Made by a program: the position numbers and the translations under genes. A stretch of 50,028 nucleotides of DNA from Bacteroidales bacterium. GTDB lineage: Bacteria > Bacteroidota > Bacteroidia > Bacteroidales > M50B96. The notes below the pieces were generated by a model. The model had not been told where the DNA came from and made no database searches. It saw only the letters and a program-made list of their open reading frames with translations. Of the stretch, positions 25,800-33,739 are shown piece after piece. The stretch is taken from positions 1 through 50,028 of the forward strand of contig JAIOYV010000051.1 of NCBI GenBank assembly GCA_021740905.1, read 5' to 3'. How positions within the stretch are numbered: the first letter of the stretch is position 1; every line of letters begins with the position of its first letter.

Positions 25800-25912
25800 T
25801 AACTGAAGACTGTGAACTACCCAATGAACAATCTATTGACTGCCAACTGTGGTCCAAAGACTTAGGACTGCCGACTGCCGACCGAGAACTACTGACTGGC
25901 AAACTGCCCAAC
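25800..25912. repeat. GGCAGTC-family repeats, tract 2 (complementary orientation)
   Basis: Units such as GACTGCCAACTG, GACTTAGGACTGCCGACTGCC and GACCGAGAACTACTGACTGGC are the reverse complement of the first tract, so the two tracts face each other across about 200 bases and could form a long imperfect inverted repeat. Confidence 0.55.
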
Positions 25913-25951
25913 AACATATTTTGAAATCTTCCGGGAAATGAAATTAAGTTC

Positions 25952-25959
25952 TATCTTTG
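25952..25959 (+). promoter_or_regulatory. -7 promoter box of the Mrp-NifU operon
   Basis: TATCTTTG, exact match to TAnnTTTG, lies 34 bases upstream of the ATG at 25994. Confidence 0.55.
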
Positions 25960-25993
25960 CAGTTTTAATTCAATTTAAATAAAAATAGCAGAA

Positions 25994-27145
25994 ATGGCAT
26001 ATAGCGAAGAACTTGTCTTGTCGGCCTTGCAGAAGGTGAAATACCCCGGATCAGACAAGGACATTGTAAGCTCAGGAATGGTGGATGACATCAAGATTGA
26101 TGGTCGAAAAATCAGCTTTTCCCTAATCGTAAAAAAAGAGACAGACCCTTTTATTTCTTCACTCAAGAAAGCGTGTGTGTCGGCCATCTTAACGTATGTT
26201 GGTCAGGCCGCCCAAATTAAAGGTAACATAACCGTGAAAACCAGCAGGATCGAAACGGAAAAGGTAAAGACAAAGCCCCTCAACCTAAAAAACAACAAAA
26301 TCCTGCCTAATGTAAAAAACATTATTGCCGTTGCATCGGGCAAAGGGGGCGTTGGAAAATCAACCTTGGCTGTCAACTTGGCGGTGTCCATTGCCCAACA
26401 GGGTTTTTCTGTAGGGCTGATCGATGCGGATATTTATGGGCCATCGATCCCAAAAATGTTCAAAGTGGAGAACGAAAGGCCAACTGTGTTTAAGCGCGAC
26501 GGAGTGGACTTGATCTCCCCCGTTTCGAGTTACGGAGTAAAAATGTTGTCTATTGGTTTCTTCGTAAACCAAGAAGATGCTTTGGTATGGCGAGGCCCTA
26601 TGGCGACATCGGCACTGAAACAACTGATGACACAGGGCGATTGGGGCGAATTGGACTTCATGCTTATAGACCTTCCTCCCGGCACAAACGATATCCACCT
26701 TACCCTTGTTCAGGAAGTTGCAGTTACAGGTGCCATTATTGTATCAACACCTCAAGACATTGCCCTTGCCGATGCAATAAAAGGAATAAGCATGTTTACG
26801 GGCGACAAAGTAAATGTTCCTATATTAGGCATTGTTGAAAACATGTCGTGGTTTACGCCGGAAGAATTGCCCGAAAACCGCTACTACATTTTTGGCCGTG
26901 ATGGTGCGAAAAACCTCGCAAAAAAAATGAATATTCCGCTGTTAGGTCAAATCCCGATTGTTCAGTCTATCCGCGAAGGAGGCGACCAGGGAAAACCCTC
27001 GGCACTGGACACAAAATCGATAGAAGGCATGGCCTTTACGAGTTTGGCCGAAAAGGTGATCAATCAGGTTGAACAACGGAATAAAAACCTTGCCCCCACC
27101 AAAATAGTTGAGATTACAAATATGGACGGCTGTTCATCAAATTAA
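25994..27145 (+). CDS. Mrp/NBP35-family Fe-S carrier P-loop ATPase
   Basis: The 383-residue protein has an N-terminal DUF59 (MIP18-like) domain (about 1-85) and a deviant P-loop ATPase domain beginning VASGKGGVGKST, with G116-S123 as Walker A. Further motifs are LIDADIYGPSIPKMF, LIDLPPGTNDIHLTLVQ and STPQDIALADAIKG. Mrp/ApbC proteins bind an Fe-S cluster at a dimer interface and transfer it to target apoproteins. The CxxC that normally bridges this cluster, found after ENMS in proteobacterial ApbC, is absent here: the sequence reads ENMSWFTPEELPENRYYIFG, the form I recall from other Bacteroidota. The single cysteine of the C-terminal MDGCSSN is the only nearby candidate. A NifU-type scaffold gene follows nine bases later. 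Confidence 0.94.
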   Translation: MAYSEELVLSALQKVKYPGSDKDIVSSGMVDDIKIDGRKISFSLIVKKETDPFISSLKKACVSAILTYVGQAAQIKGNITVKTSRIETEKVKTKPLNLKNNKILPNVKNIIAVASGKGGVGKSTLAVNLAVSIAQQGFSVGLIDADIYGPSIPKMFKVENERPTVFKRDGVDLISPVSSYGVKMLSIGFFVNQEDALVWRGPMATSALKQLMTQGDWGELDFMLIDLPPGTNDIHLTLVQEVAVTGAIIVSTPQDIALADAIKGISMFTGDKVNVPILGIVENMSWFTPEELPENRYYIFGRDGAKNLAKKMNIPLLGQIPIVQSIREGGDQGKPSALDTKSIEGMAFTSLAEKVINQVEQRNKNLAPTKIVEITNMDGCSSN

Positions 27146-27154
27146 AATAGCATT

Positions 27155-27421
27155 ATGAGCTTGAACCAGGATCCCGATTTCCACGAAAAAATCCGTGAAG
27201 GATTAGACAAAATAAGACCATACCTTCAAGCCGATGGCGGCGACATTACCCTTCTTGATGTGACCGACGACATGGTTGTTCGTGTGAAACTTCTTGGCGC
27301 GTGTGGTACATGCCCTATGAGTGTGCAGACATTGAAGGCAGGTGTGGAATTCACCCTAAAACGTATGATGCCCGAAATCAAGGAGGTTGTCAATGTTCCC
27401 GATGGGGAGAGTTTTGAATAA
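27155..27421 (+). CDS. NifU-like C-terminal domain (Nfu) Fe-S protein
   Basis: This 88-residue stand-alone Nfu domain has YLQADGGDITLLDV and the cluster-binding GACGTCPMS with C50 and C53, which bind a [4Fe-4S] cluster between two monomers. The protein is an Fe-S carrier that delivers clusters to apoproteins. It is nine bases after the Mrp-type ATPase and almost certainly co-expressed; the pairing supports a joint cluster-transfer role, and the Nfu protein may provide the CxxC cluster site that the Mrp protein lacks. That last point is inference. Confidence 0.93.
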   Translation: MSLNQDPDFHEKIREGLDKIRPYLQADGGDITLLDVTDDMVVRVKLLGACGTCPMSVQTLKAGVEFTLKRMMPEIKEVVNVPDGESFE

Positions 27422-27483
27422 ATGATACTGACAAGATAAATCGTTCAAAATAATTTTGCAATCTGAGAATCTGTGGCTTTCAT

Positions 27484-27550
27484 TTCTGGAGTATTGGAGT
27501 GAAATTGGCAAACTAATTCCCAAAACTCCATCATTCAATTACTCCAATAT
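27484..27550 (+). repeat. Copy B of the 65-base GGAGTATTGGAGT element
   Basis: TTCTGGAGTATTGGAGTG, AAATTGGCAAACTAATTCCC, AAAACTCCAT and AATTACTCCAATATC align with the minus-strand sequence at 19291-19358. It lies between the convergent Nfu and dxr genes and may form a hairpin. Confidence 0.5.
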
Positions 27551-27576
27551 CATACTTGGTTCAAAAACCCACAGAT

Positions 27577-28761
27577 TTACCCTACCCGTGGGTTTTGTCT
27601 TACACCCTTTTTAGGTAGGTACCTCTGCGCCAATCTTCGTGCTTCTTCATTACTAAACCCATAATCTTCCAAAGAAGGATTGGCTGTATAGGTCGATTCT
27701 TCCAATACCTGTTCAATGATATCCGACATTTCGGTAAAACTCACTTTATCTTTCAGAAAAGCATCAACCACAATTTCGTTGGCTGCATTTAATATGCAGG
27801 GGCTGTTGCCTCCCCTTCGCATGGCCATGTAGGCCAGTTCCAGGTTTCGAAAAACTTCGCGGTCGACTTGCTCGAAAGTGAGGCAGGGATAGTGAAAAAA
27901 GTCGAAACGGTCGAAATTTGATTTTATCCGTTGAGGATAAGCCAGGGCAAACTGGATGGGCAGCTTCATATCGGGCAGGCCCATCTGGGCTTTCATCGAT
28001 CCATCCTCGAACTGGACAATGGAATGGACAATCGATTGGGGATGCACAATCACATCAATCTTATCTGGTTCCAAACCAAACAACCACCTGGCTTCGATCA
28101 CTTCAAGCCCCTTGTTCATCATGCTGGCCGAGTCGATGGTAATTTTGTTGCCCATTTCCCAATTAGGATGTTTCAGGGCCTCATGCTTTGTAACAACCGA
28201 GAGGAATTTTTTATCTTTTCCTCGGAAAGGCCCACCCGAAGCTGTCAGATAAATTTTTTCGATGCGGTTGTTTTCTTCTCCCAAAAGACATTGAAAAATG
28301 GCCGAATGTTCCGAATCAACAGGGATAATCTGTACGTCATGCTGCCTGGCCTTTTGCATAATAAGTTCGCCAGCCACCACCAGTGTTTCTTTATTTGCCA
28401 AGGCAATGTCTTTGCCAGATTCGATGGCTTTTATGGTTGGCAGCAAACCGGCATATCCCACAATGGCAGTCAACACAATATCGATGGATGGCATTTGCAC
28501 AATTTCCGTCAAGGCATCCTTTCCCGACATCACGTCGATTGGAAAATTGGCCAAAGCCTGAGATACATAAGGGAATTGCGTTTCGTCGTCAATCACAACC
28601 GCCTTTGGCTTGTATTCTATGGCCTGTTGAATAAGGAGGTCGGCATTGCTACGGGCAGTCAAAACTTCCACTTCGAATTGGTGAGGGTTGGCACGCACAA
28701 CATCCAAAGCCTGGATTCCAATCGAGCCTGTTGATCCTAAAATAGCAACCCGCTTATTCAT
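27577..28761 (-). CDS. dxr: 1-deoxy-D-xylulose 5-phosphate reductoisomerase
   Basis: Dxr (IspC) makes 2-C-methyl-D-erythritol 4-phosphate, the first committed step of the MEP isoprenoid pathway. The 394-residue product begins with the NADPH-binding MNKRVAILGSTGSIGIQALD, has the metal and substrate loop PVDSEHSAIFQCLLGE, the flexible loop YLTASGGPFRG, then KHPNWEMGNKITIDSASMMNKG and the C-terminal NAANEIVVDAFL. All catalytic residues of the family are present and the length is normal. It is followed 11 bases upstream on the same strand by an M23 peptidase gene, which probably shares its transcript. Confidence 0.97.
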   Translation of the reverse strand: MNKRVAILGSTGSIGIQALDVVRANPHQFEVEVLTARSNADLLIQQAIEYKPKAVVIDDETQFPYVSQALANFPIDVMSGKDALTEIVQMPSIDIVLTAIVGYAGLLPTIKAIESGKDIALANKETLVVAGELIMQKARQHDVQIIPVDSEHSAIFQCLLGEENNRIEKIYLTASGGPFRGKDKKFLSVVTKHEALKHPNWEMGNKITIDSASMMNKGLEVIEARWLFGLEPDKIDVIVHPQSIVHSIVQFEDGSMKAQMGLPDMKLPIQFALAYPQRIKSNFDRFDFFHYPCLTFEQVDREVFRNLELAYMAMRRGGNSPCILNAANEIVVDAFLKDKVSFTEMSDIIEQVLEESTYTANPSLEDYGFSNEEARRLAQRYLPKKGVRQNPRVG

Positions 28762-28772
28762 TATGAAGTGGT

Positions 28773-29651
28773 TTAAAAATTAATATATTTCTCTGGGTCG
28801 ATGGGCGTTCCATTAAACCATAACTCGAAATGAAGATGTGGCCCCCAGGTCAATTCTCCCGAATTTCCAATAATGGCAATTGGCTCCCCAACCTTGACAT
28901 GGCTTCCTACCGTTTTCAGTAATTCCGAATTGTGCTTATAGGCCGACACCAGGTTGTGTTCGTGCTGCACATGGATAATATAACCAAATTCGACCGACCA
29001 GGTAGCTTCGATCACCGTCCCATCAAGCACCACGGAAACAACCTGATTGGGTTTTGCCACAATATCGGTTCCGTAATGGTTCTGTAGCATGTCGAATTCA
29101 TTGGTCACAATCCCTTTTAGGGGCGGATAAAAATGCACCCTGGAAAGGTCGTTTGCCACCATTTCCCCGTTGACCTGAGCAATGGAAAATTGGCTTTCCT
29201 GTTCCACCTGCTCGCGCAACAAGGAGTCATCTTTCGAGATGGAAAAGTCGATGTGCTCGTAATTTTGGAAAGTATCGTGGGGGTTTTGGTGTGAGGGTGG
29301 TTCCGAACCTCGCATTATGTCCTGTATCGACTGTAGGTACTGGTCGCGGATCAACAATTCGTTGGATAAGGAATCGACCATTTGGGCATTATAAACAATC
29401 ATTTTTTGTAATTTGCTGTCGGGGTAGCCCGGAATCAACTGGCGCAATGGTGTAAAAGCAATGCTTGCTGCAACCACTCCAACTGTAATAAGAATCACTG
29501 CACTTATAATTAAGTAGATGCTAAAACGGGTCACATGAAGAGCCATAACCTCTTCCAGGTTGGCCTCACGCACCATTTTCAGGTGATACCTTTTTTTTAG
29601 CTTTTTGATGACTTCCTTTTTGGCTTCTTTTTTCTGTTTCATTAATGCCAA
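28773..29651 (-). CDS. M23-family (LytM) peptidoglycan endopeptidase, membrane-anchored
   Basis: This 292-residue protein has a lysine-rich cytoplasmic N-terminus, one membrane helix (FSIYLIISAVILITVGVVAA), a coiled periplasmic stretch and a C-terminal M23 domain. The zinc site is formed by the NHYGTDIV histidine and aspartate and the HLH motif at 272-274 (GPHLHFELWFNG). M23 enzymes cut peptidoglycan cross-bridges, and membrane-bound ones take part in cell elongation or division. It is the first gene of a run with dxr. Its start region matches other Bacteroidota M23 proteins, with a basic KKRYHLKMVREANLEEV segment before the helix. Confidence 0.93.
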   Translation of the reverse strand: MALMKQKKEAKKEVIKKLKKRYHLKMVREANLEEVMALHVTRFSIYLIISAVILITVGVVAASIAFTPLRQLIPGYPDSKLQKMIVYNAQMVDSLSNELLIRDQYLQSIQDIMRGSEPPSHQNPHDTFQNYEHIDFSISKDDSLLREQVEQESQFSIAQVNGEMVANDLSRVHFYPPLKGIVTNEFDMLQNHYGTDIVAKPNQVVSVVLDGTVIEATWSVEFGYIIHVQHEHNLVSAYKHNSELLKTVGSHVKVGEPIAIIGNSGELTWGPHLHFELWFNGTPIDPEKYINF

Positions 29652-29662
29652 TTTGTTCGCGA

Positions 29663-29670
29663 CAAATATA
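29663..29670 (-). promoter_or_regulatory. -7 promoter box of the M23-dxr operon
   Basis: Reads TATATTTG on the minus strand, 12 bases upstream of the start codon at 29651, which would give a nearly leaderless transcript. Box is an exact match; -33 is not clear. Confidence 0.45.
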
Positions 29671-29740
29671 GAAAGATTTGAAGGAGTGCTGTTGAAAATC
29701 AGTGTACTGATGTGTAATAAAAAAGAATACTTGAATATTC

Positions 29741-29771
29741 TTTGAAAAGTTGAATAATCCCATTATCTTTG
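29741..29771 (+). promoter_or_regulatory. Complete Bacteroidota promoter of the tRNA-fMet locus
   Basis: TTTG at 29741-29744 and TATCTTTG at 29764-29771 are separated by exactly 19 bases. Transcription would begin near 29777 and read first through the degenerate tRNA copy and then the intact tRNA. Confidence 0.75.
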
Positions 29772-29838
29772 CAGCCGCTTTAAAAAGCAGGTGATTGGTT
29801 CACCTTACGTTCTGATAAAAGTTTTTTTGAAAATATAT

Positions 29839-29895
29839 TGCGGGGTGGAGTCTCGCCTAAGGCGAGAGTAGCTCGTTGAAGAGACTCATAATTCC
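29839..29895 (+). pseudogene. Degenerate tRNA-fMet half-copy with palindromic insertion
   Basis: The sequence TTGCGGGGTGGAG is identical to the start of the intact tRNA 76 bases downstream. It then carries the perfect 17-base palindrome TCTCGCCTAAGGCGAGA in place of the D-loop, resumes with GTAGCTCGTTG, has six extra bases (AAGAGA) in the anticodon stem, then CTCATAA followed by TTCC instead of CCC. No T-arm or acceptor 3' strand is present. It is therefore not a functional tRNA but lies inside the tRNA transcript. Confidence 0.7.
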
Positions 29896-29914
29896 AACAG
29901 CAATCAAGATATAT

Positions 29915-29980
<66 letters not shown>

Positions 29981-29987
<7 letters not shown>

Positions 29988-30022
29988 CAAGGAAAGCCAG
30001 TTCGAGTGAATCGGCTTTTTTC
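29981..30022 (+). terminator. tRNA-fMet 3' end and intrinsic terminator, copy L of a direct repeat
   Basis: CCCGCTAC is followed by AAAGCC and GGCTTTTTT arms (29993-29998 and 30012-30020). The stem has mismatches inside (CAGTTC against GAATCG), so it is weaker than copy R. The T-run is six long. Confidence 0.7.
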
Positions 30023-30123
30023 ATTTATATAAAAACATGAATAATTCATTAGCCTTGCACAAGTTCTGCTCACTCCAAATTTGGCACTACTAGCTTGAAA
30101 TAATTAGAACTAAATTTTAAAAT

Positions 30124-32724
30124 ATGAAATACTTTTTATTTATAATCATGATTTTGGTCTTGTCAATGGGTAGTACTGCACAAGATTGGAGTCAAATAGG
30201 ATCTGATATTGATGGTGAGGCCGTAGGTGACGATAGCGGCATATCAGTGTCATTAAGTTCAGATGGTAATAGTGTTGCTGTTGGTGCTCACTTTAATGAC
30301 GGAAATGGCTCAAATTCTGGCCATGTGAGAATTTATCAATTGAATGGTGGTAATTCATGGGTGCAAAAGGGGAGTGATATTGATGGTGAGGCAGCGGAAG
30401 ATGTATCAGGATATTCTGTATCATTAAGTTCAGATGGTAATATTGTTGCAATCGGGGCACATGGAAATGATGGGAATGGATCGATGGCTGGACATGTGAG
30501 AATATTTCAGTGGGTTGAAACTACCTGGGTACAAAAAGGAAATGATATAGATGGCGAGGCTGCTGGTGATCAAAGTGGTATATCAGTATCATTAAGTTCG
30601 GATGGTAATATAGTTGCTATCGGAGCCTACTTTAATGATGGAAATGGATCGATGGCTGGACATGTAAGAATTTATCAATGGAATGGTGGTTCATGGGTGC
30701 AAAAGGGAAGTGATTTTGATGGTGAGGCTGCAGATGATAAATCTGGATTTTCCGTATCATTAAGTTCAGATGGTAATAGTGTTGCTATAGGAGCTCCTTG
30801 GAATGATGGAAATGGTTTTGCTGCAGGTCATGTAAGAATGTATCAATGGAATGGTAGTTCATGGTTACAAAAAGGAATTGATATTGATGGTGAGGCTGCT
30901 GGTGACAATAGTGGCATATCAGTATCATTAGGTTCAGATGGTAATAGTGTTGCTATAGGAGCGAGTAAAAATGATGGAAATGGCTCTGATGCTGGACATG
31001 TAAGAATGTATCAATGGAATGGTAGTTCATGGTTGCAAAAGGGAAATGATATTGATGGTGAGGCTGCTATTGATTATTCTGGATATTCTGTATCATTAAG
31101 CTCAGATGGTAATATTGTTGCCATTGGAGCTTATGGAAATGATGATAATGGAGCTAATGCAGGACATGTAAGATTATATCAATGGAATGGTAATTTATGG
31201 GTAAAAATAGGAAGTGATATAGATGGGGAGGCGGTCGACGACAATTCTGGAAATTTTGTATCATTAAGTTCAGATGGTAGTATTGTGGCTATTGGAGCGT
31301 TTGGGAATGATGGTAACGGAACTAATGCTGGACATGCAAGAGTATTCTCTGTGAATCAACCAACTGTGAATCAACCTCAAAATTCAGTAGCATGTATTGG
31401 GACTTCAATAGTGCTATATTTTTCTTCATTATATCAAAACAGCCAATTTATTTGGCAGACAAATTTAGGTAATGGTTTTATAAATTTAATTAATACAGGT
31501 CAATACCAAGGAGTGGATAATGATACTCTGATTATTTCAAATATACAAACTGCCAACTACAGTCAAAGCTATAGGTGTGTCGTCCAAAATGGTTCTTTGG
31601 GTGATACATCAGATGTGTTTAACATAATACCTAATGGTGATATTTTACTTCATCCAAATGATTCATTTGCTTTGAATATGGGAAGTTTATACTTTAATGC
31701 ACTTTCATCTGATGAGAATGCTCAGTATCAATGGCAAGTTGATGAGGGAATTGGCTTCGTTGGTATAGTAAATTCAAGTATTTATCAAGGAGCAAATTTA
31801 GATACTTTGTATCTTATAGGTGTAGACACATCAATGAATAACCATGCCTATAGATGTTTAGTTACTTCTTGTGCATTTGTAGACACTACTCAAATAGCTA
31901 CTTTATTTGTTTGTGGACAGATAATAGGCCAACCTCAAGATATATTTCGTTATATTGATGAGACTGCAATAATAACTGTCGAGAATGATGATCTTAACGC
32001 TACTTATCAATGGCAAACAGGCATTGGCTCTGGCTATCAAAACATCTCAGATACAGGACAATATTCTGGTTCGAGTACTAGTAGTTTGCAATTGACTAGC
32101 GTAACTATTACCAATAACAATCAGCAGTTTCGATGTATTTCGGAATCATGTTATAATTCAGACACCTCACAAGTCGCAGTATTATATGTATGCGGTGAAG
32201 TATTGTTAGAACCAAGTGACCAAACTGTATCTATCGGTGGATCAGCCAACTTTGAATCTGAGTCAAGTGACCAAATAGCATTTTATCAATGGCAGCTAAA
32301 TCAAGGCTTAGGGTTTGCTGACATAACAAATGGAGGTCAGTATGCAGGAGTTTCAACAGCTATATTAGAGATTTCTAATGTTCAGGTGTCCAACAATAAT
32401 GATTCTTACAGATGTGTAATTCAGTCTGGTGCATGCCAAGACACAACTGATATTGCAATCCTTACGGTACTAAATGGAATTACCGATATTGCTGATAATG
32501 AAATTAATATTTACCCTAACCCTACAAATAATTCGTTAACATTAAATGTTGATGTAAAATATTTAGGAGAACATTGTATAATTACAACAGTTGCAGGGCA
32601 AGTCCTTGAAGAATTTATAATAGATTCAGGCACAAAAACAATTAGTTTATTATCATTCCCAGAAGGCATCTATTTTATTCGTATAGCAGATTTATATTAT
32701 AATAAAATAGTAAAAATTAAATAG
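30124..32724 (+). CDS. T9SS cargo with seven-repeat propeller and Ig-like domains
   Basis: The 866-residue protein has a signal peptide (MKYFLFIIMILVLSMGSTAQ), then seven near-identical repeats of about 56 residues with core SGxSVSLSSDGNxVAIGA, NDGNG and GHVRxYQWNG (residues ~24-415), which fit a seven-bladed beta-propeller of the FG-GAP or WD40-like kind. Four Ig-like units follow, each of about 75-90 residues with WQ, GxYxG, TLxIxN and YRC markers (for example NDTLIISNIQTANYSQSYRC). The last ~80 residues (IYPNPTNNSLTLNV to YYNKIVKIK) are a T9SS type A sorting domain. The base composition is visibly more AT-rich than the neighbours (many ATA, TTA, AAT codons). It is the only gene between the two copies of the tRNA 3' end, which suggests it came in as a unit or by duplication. 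A surface or adhesive role is likely. Confidence 0.88.
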   Translation: MKYFLFIIMILVLSMGSTAQDWSQIGSDIDGEAVGDDSGISVSLSSDGNSVAVGAHFNDGNGSNSGHVRIYQLNGGNSWVQKGSDIDGEAAEDVSGYSVSLSSDGNIVAIGAHGNDGNGSMAGHVRIFQWVETTWVQKGNDIDGEAAGDQSGISVSLSSDGNIVAIGAYFNDGNGSMAGHVRIYQWNGGSWVQKGSDFDGEAADDKSGFSVSLSSDGNSVAIGAPWNDGNGFAAGHVRMYQWNGSSWLQKGIDIDGEAAGDNSGISVSLGSDGNSVAIGASKNDGNGSDAGHVRMYQWNGSSWLQKGNDIDGEAAIDYSGYSVSLSSDGNIVAIGAYGNDDNGANAGHVRLYQWNGNLWVKIGSDIDGEAVDDNSGNFVSLSSDGSIVAIGAFGNDGNGTNAGHARVFSVNQPTVNQPQNSVACIGTSIVLYFSSLYQNSQFIWQTNLGNGFINLINTGQYQGVDNDTLIISNIQTANYSQSYRCVVQNGSLGDTSDVFNIIPNGDILLHPNDSFALNMGSLYFNALSSDENAQYQWQVDEGIGFVGIVNSSIYQGANLDTLYLIGVDTSMNNHAYRCLVTSCAFVDTTQIATLFVCGQIIGQPQDIFRYIDETAIITVENDDLNATYQWQTGIGSGYQNISDTGQYSGSSTSSLQLTSVTITNNNQQFRCISESCYNSDTSQVAVLYVCGEVLLEPSDQTVSIGGSANFESESSDQIAFYQWQLNQGLGFADITNGGQYAGVSTAILEISNVQVSNNNDSYRCVIQSGACQDTTDIAILTVLNGITDIADNEINIYPNPTNNSLTLNVDVKYLGEHCIITTVAGQVLEEFIIDSGTKTISLLSFPEGIYFIRIADLYYNKIVKIK
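30193..31360 (+). repeat. Seven tandem 168-base coding repeats
   Basis: The phrase GATATTGATGGTGAGGC or a close variant recurs at 30205, 30376, 30544, 30712, 30880, 31048 and 31216, i.e. every 168 bases (171 for the first, which has one extra codon). High DNA identity between copies suggests recent expansion or gene conversion. Confidence 0.9.
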
Positions 32725-32730
32725 TGTGTG

Positions 32731-32757
32731 TTATCGTATAAACCTATAATACGATAA
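32731..32757 (+). terminator. Hairpin after the propeller gene
   Basis: TTATCGTAT and ATACGATAA form a perfect 9-bp stem around a 9-base loop seven bases after the stop codon. No T-run follows directly, so termination here would depend on the downstream copy R. Confidence 0.5.
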
Positions 32758-32788
32758 TAATCTCTAAGTAAGTTAGAAATTCCATCAA

Positions 32789-32835
32789 TTCCCGCTACTA
32801 CGAAAGCCGATTCGAGAGAGTCGGCTTTTTTCATT
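32789..32835 (+). terminator. Copy R: repeated tRNA-fMet 3' end with strong terminator
   Basis: CCCGCTAC, identical to the tRNA 3' end, is followed by a perfect hairpin with arms AAAGCCGA and TCGGCTTT (plus TTC/GAG inside) and a T-run. About 40 of 46 bases match 29981-30027. The rest of the tRNA is not present upstream, so this is a displaced 3' fragment. Confidence 0.75.
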
Positions 32836-32958
32836 TCCACCAACCCCAGAACAACGCTCCAATTATACCTTTGAACAAAAGAAGCGACATCGTGTTTATT
32901 ACATAACATTGTGAAAATAAAGCACAAACGATGGTCCTTTTAAATTAAATCATATACT

Positions 32959-33333
32959 ATGAACTCTGCTTCTAAAATTATTGTTTCATTATTCAATTTT
33001 TTTATTCTACTATGGCTACTTTTTGCTCTTCAAAAATTTATGAAAATAGGGATTGACATTGCTTATTTAAATATTATCATTTCTGCTTTTATTTCTGCAA
33101 TTCTCGTATTTTTTCTTTGGAAACAAGATGTAAATTTCAAAACAGTTTTGAAATACTCTGCAATAAGCTGGGTTGTAGGACTTGCTTTGGGAATTGCTTT
33201 TATATCCATATATGACCCAGGTGATGCACAAGGAATTTTTCTTGCAATTTTATGGACTGCACCAATTGGTTGGATAATTGGTTCAACTTGGTCTATTTTA
33301 AAACAAAATTTGCAAGGGGCGAAAAATAATTAA
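32959..33333 (+). CDS. Small integral membrane protein of unknown function
   Basis: The 124-residue product has four predicted membrane helices (about 8-28, 36-55, 65-85 and 93-115) and short basic ends. Segments include IVSLFNFFILLWLLFALQKF, LNIIISAFISAILVFFLWKQ and GIFLAILWTAPIGWIIGSTW. I do not recognise the family. It lies between the tRNA-derived copy R and the convergent ECF sigma operon. The AT-rich composition resembles that of the propeller gene rather than the later genes, so it may belong to the same acquired region. No promoter motif is clear. Confidence 0.65.
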   Translation: MNSASKIIVSLFNFFILLWLLFALQKFMKIGIDIAYLNIIISAFISAILVFFLWKQDVNFKTVLKYSAISWVVGLALGIAFISIYDPGDAQGIFLAILWTAPIGWIIGSTWSILKQNLQGAKNN

Positions 33334-33359
33334 ACAATGCCTTTAATCACTGAACTGGA

Positions 33360-33737
33360 TTACGAATAGTACCGTTTCTCGTTCAACCTAAAATGAAAAT
33401 ATCTCAGCAACACCCTGTCGGTGAAAAGCACAAAAATCAACAAAATATGTATGCCGATAATAAGGGAATATTGTTGCTTGAAAAAGGATGTAATTTGGTA
33501 CCAAATTGCTGTGTCCATCCAAAACAGGGTAGCCACAGCTATTCCTGCAATAGCCAGAAATGCTGCCAAATACAGAAAAAATTCTTGCATGGATTGTCTC
33601 CAGAGGATTTGTGTGCTAAGCCTGGCCGAAAGCTGTTCGGCGAAATCGGCAGGCAAAATAAAATCAGACTCCGACCCTAAGGCATCGTCTAAAAGCAAGT
33701 CAAGTTCCTGTTCCGATATGTTCTTATGCTGTTCCAT
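33360..33737 (-). CDS. Probable anti-sigma factor (membrane protein) of the ECF sigma operon
   Basis: The 125-residue protein starts two bases after the sigma gene stop. It has a soluble, acidic N-terminal part of about 50 residues (EQELDLLLDDALGSESDFILPADFAEQLSARL) followed by two membrane helices (FFLYLAAFLAIAGIAVATLF and YSLIIGIHILLIFVLF). A cytosolic helical segment attached to membrane helices is the usual layout of ECF anti-sigma factors. I see no zinc-binding HxxxCxxC motif, so it would be of a non-zinc type. The role as anti-sigma factor is inferred from the operon position and topology, not from a recognised domain. Confidence 0.65.
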   Translation of the reverse strand: MEQHKNISEQELDLLLDDALGSESDFILPADFAEQLSARLSTQILWRQSMQEFFLYLAAFLAIAGIAVATLFWMDTAIWYQITSFFKQQYSLIIGIHILLIFVLFTDRVLLRYFHFRLNEKRYYS

Positions 33738-33739
33738 TT

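Larger units (their letters stand above)
25392..25993. other. Repeat-rich intergenic region between purL and the Mrp gene
   Basis: This 600-base gap holds the divergent promoters, two tracts of GGCAGTC-type repeats and about 200 bases of AT-rich sequence without genes. No RNA gene was recognised. Confidence 0.55.

Noticed and set aside
25440-25912. CRISPR-like array
   Set aside because: The repeated unit is only about seven bases and highly variable, with no constant repeat and spacer pattern.
30081-30097. Possible sigma-54 promoter (TTGGCAC...TTGA) upstream of the propeller gene
   Set aside because: The GG-to-GC spacing is 8 rather than the required 10 bases and the second box is not TTGC, so it does not fit a sigma-54 site.
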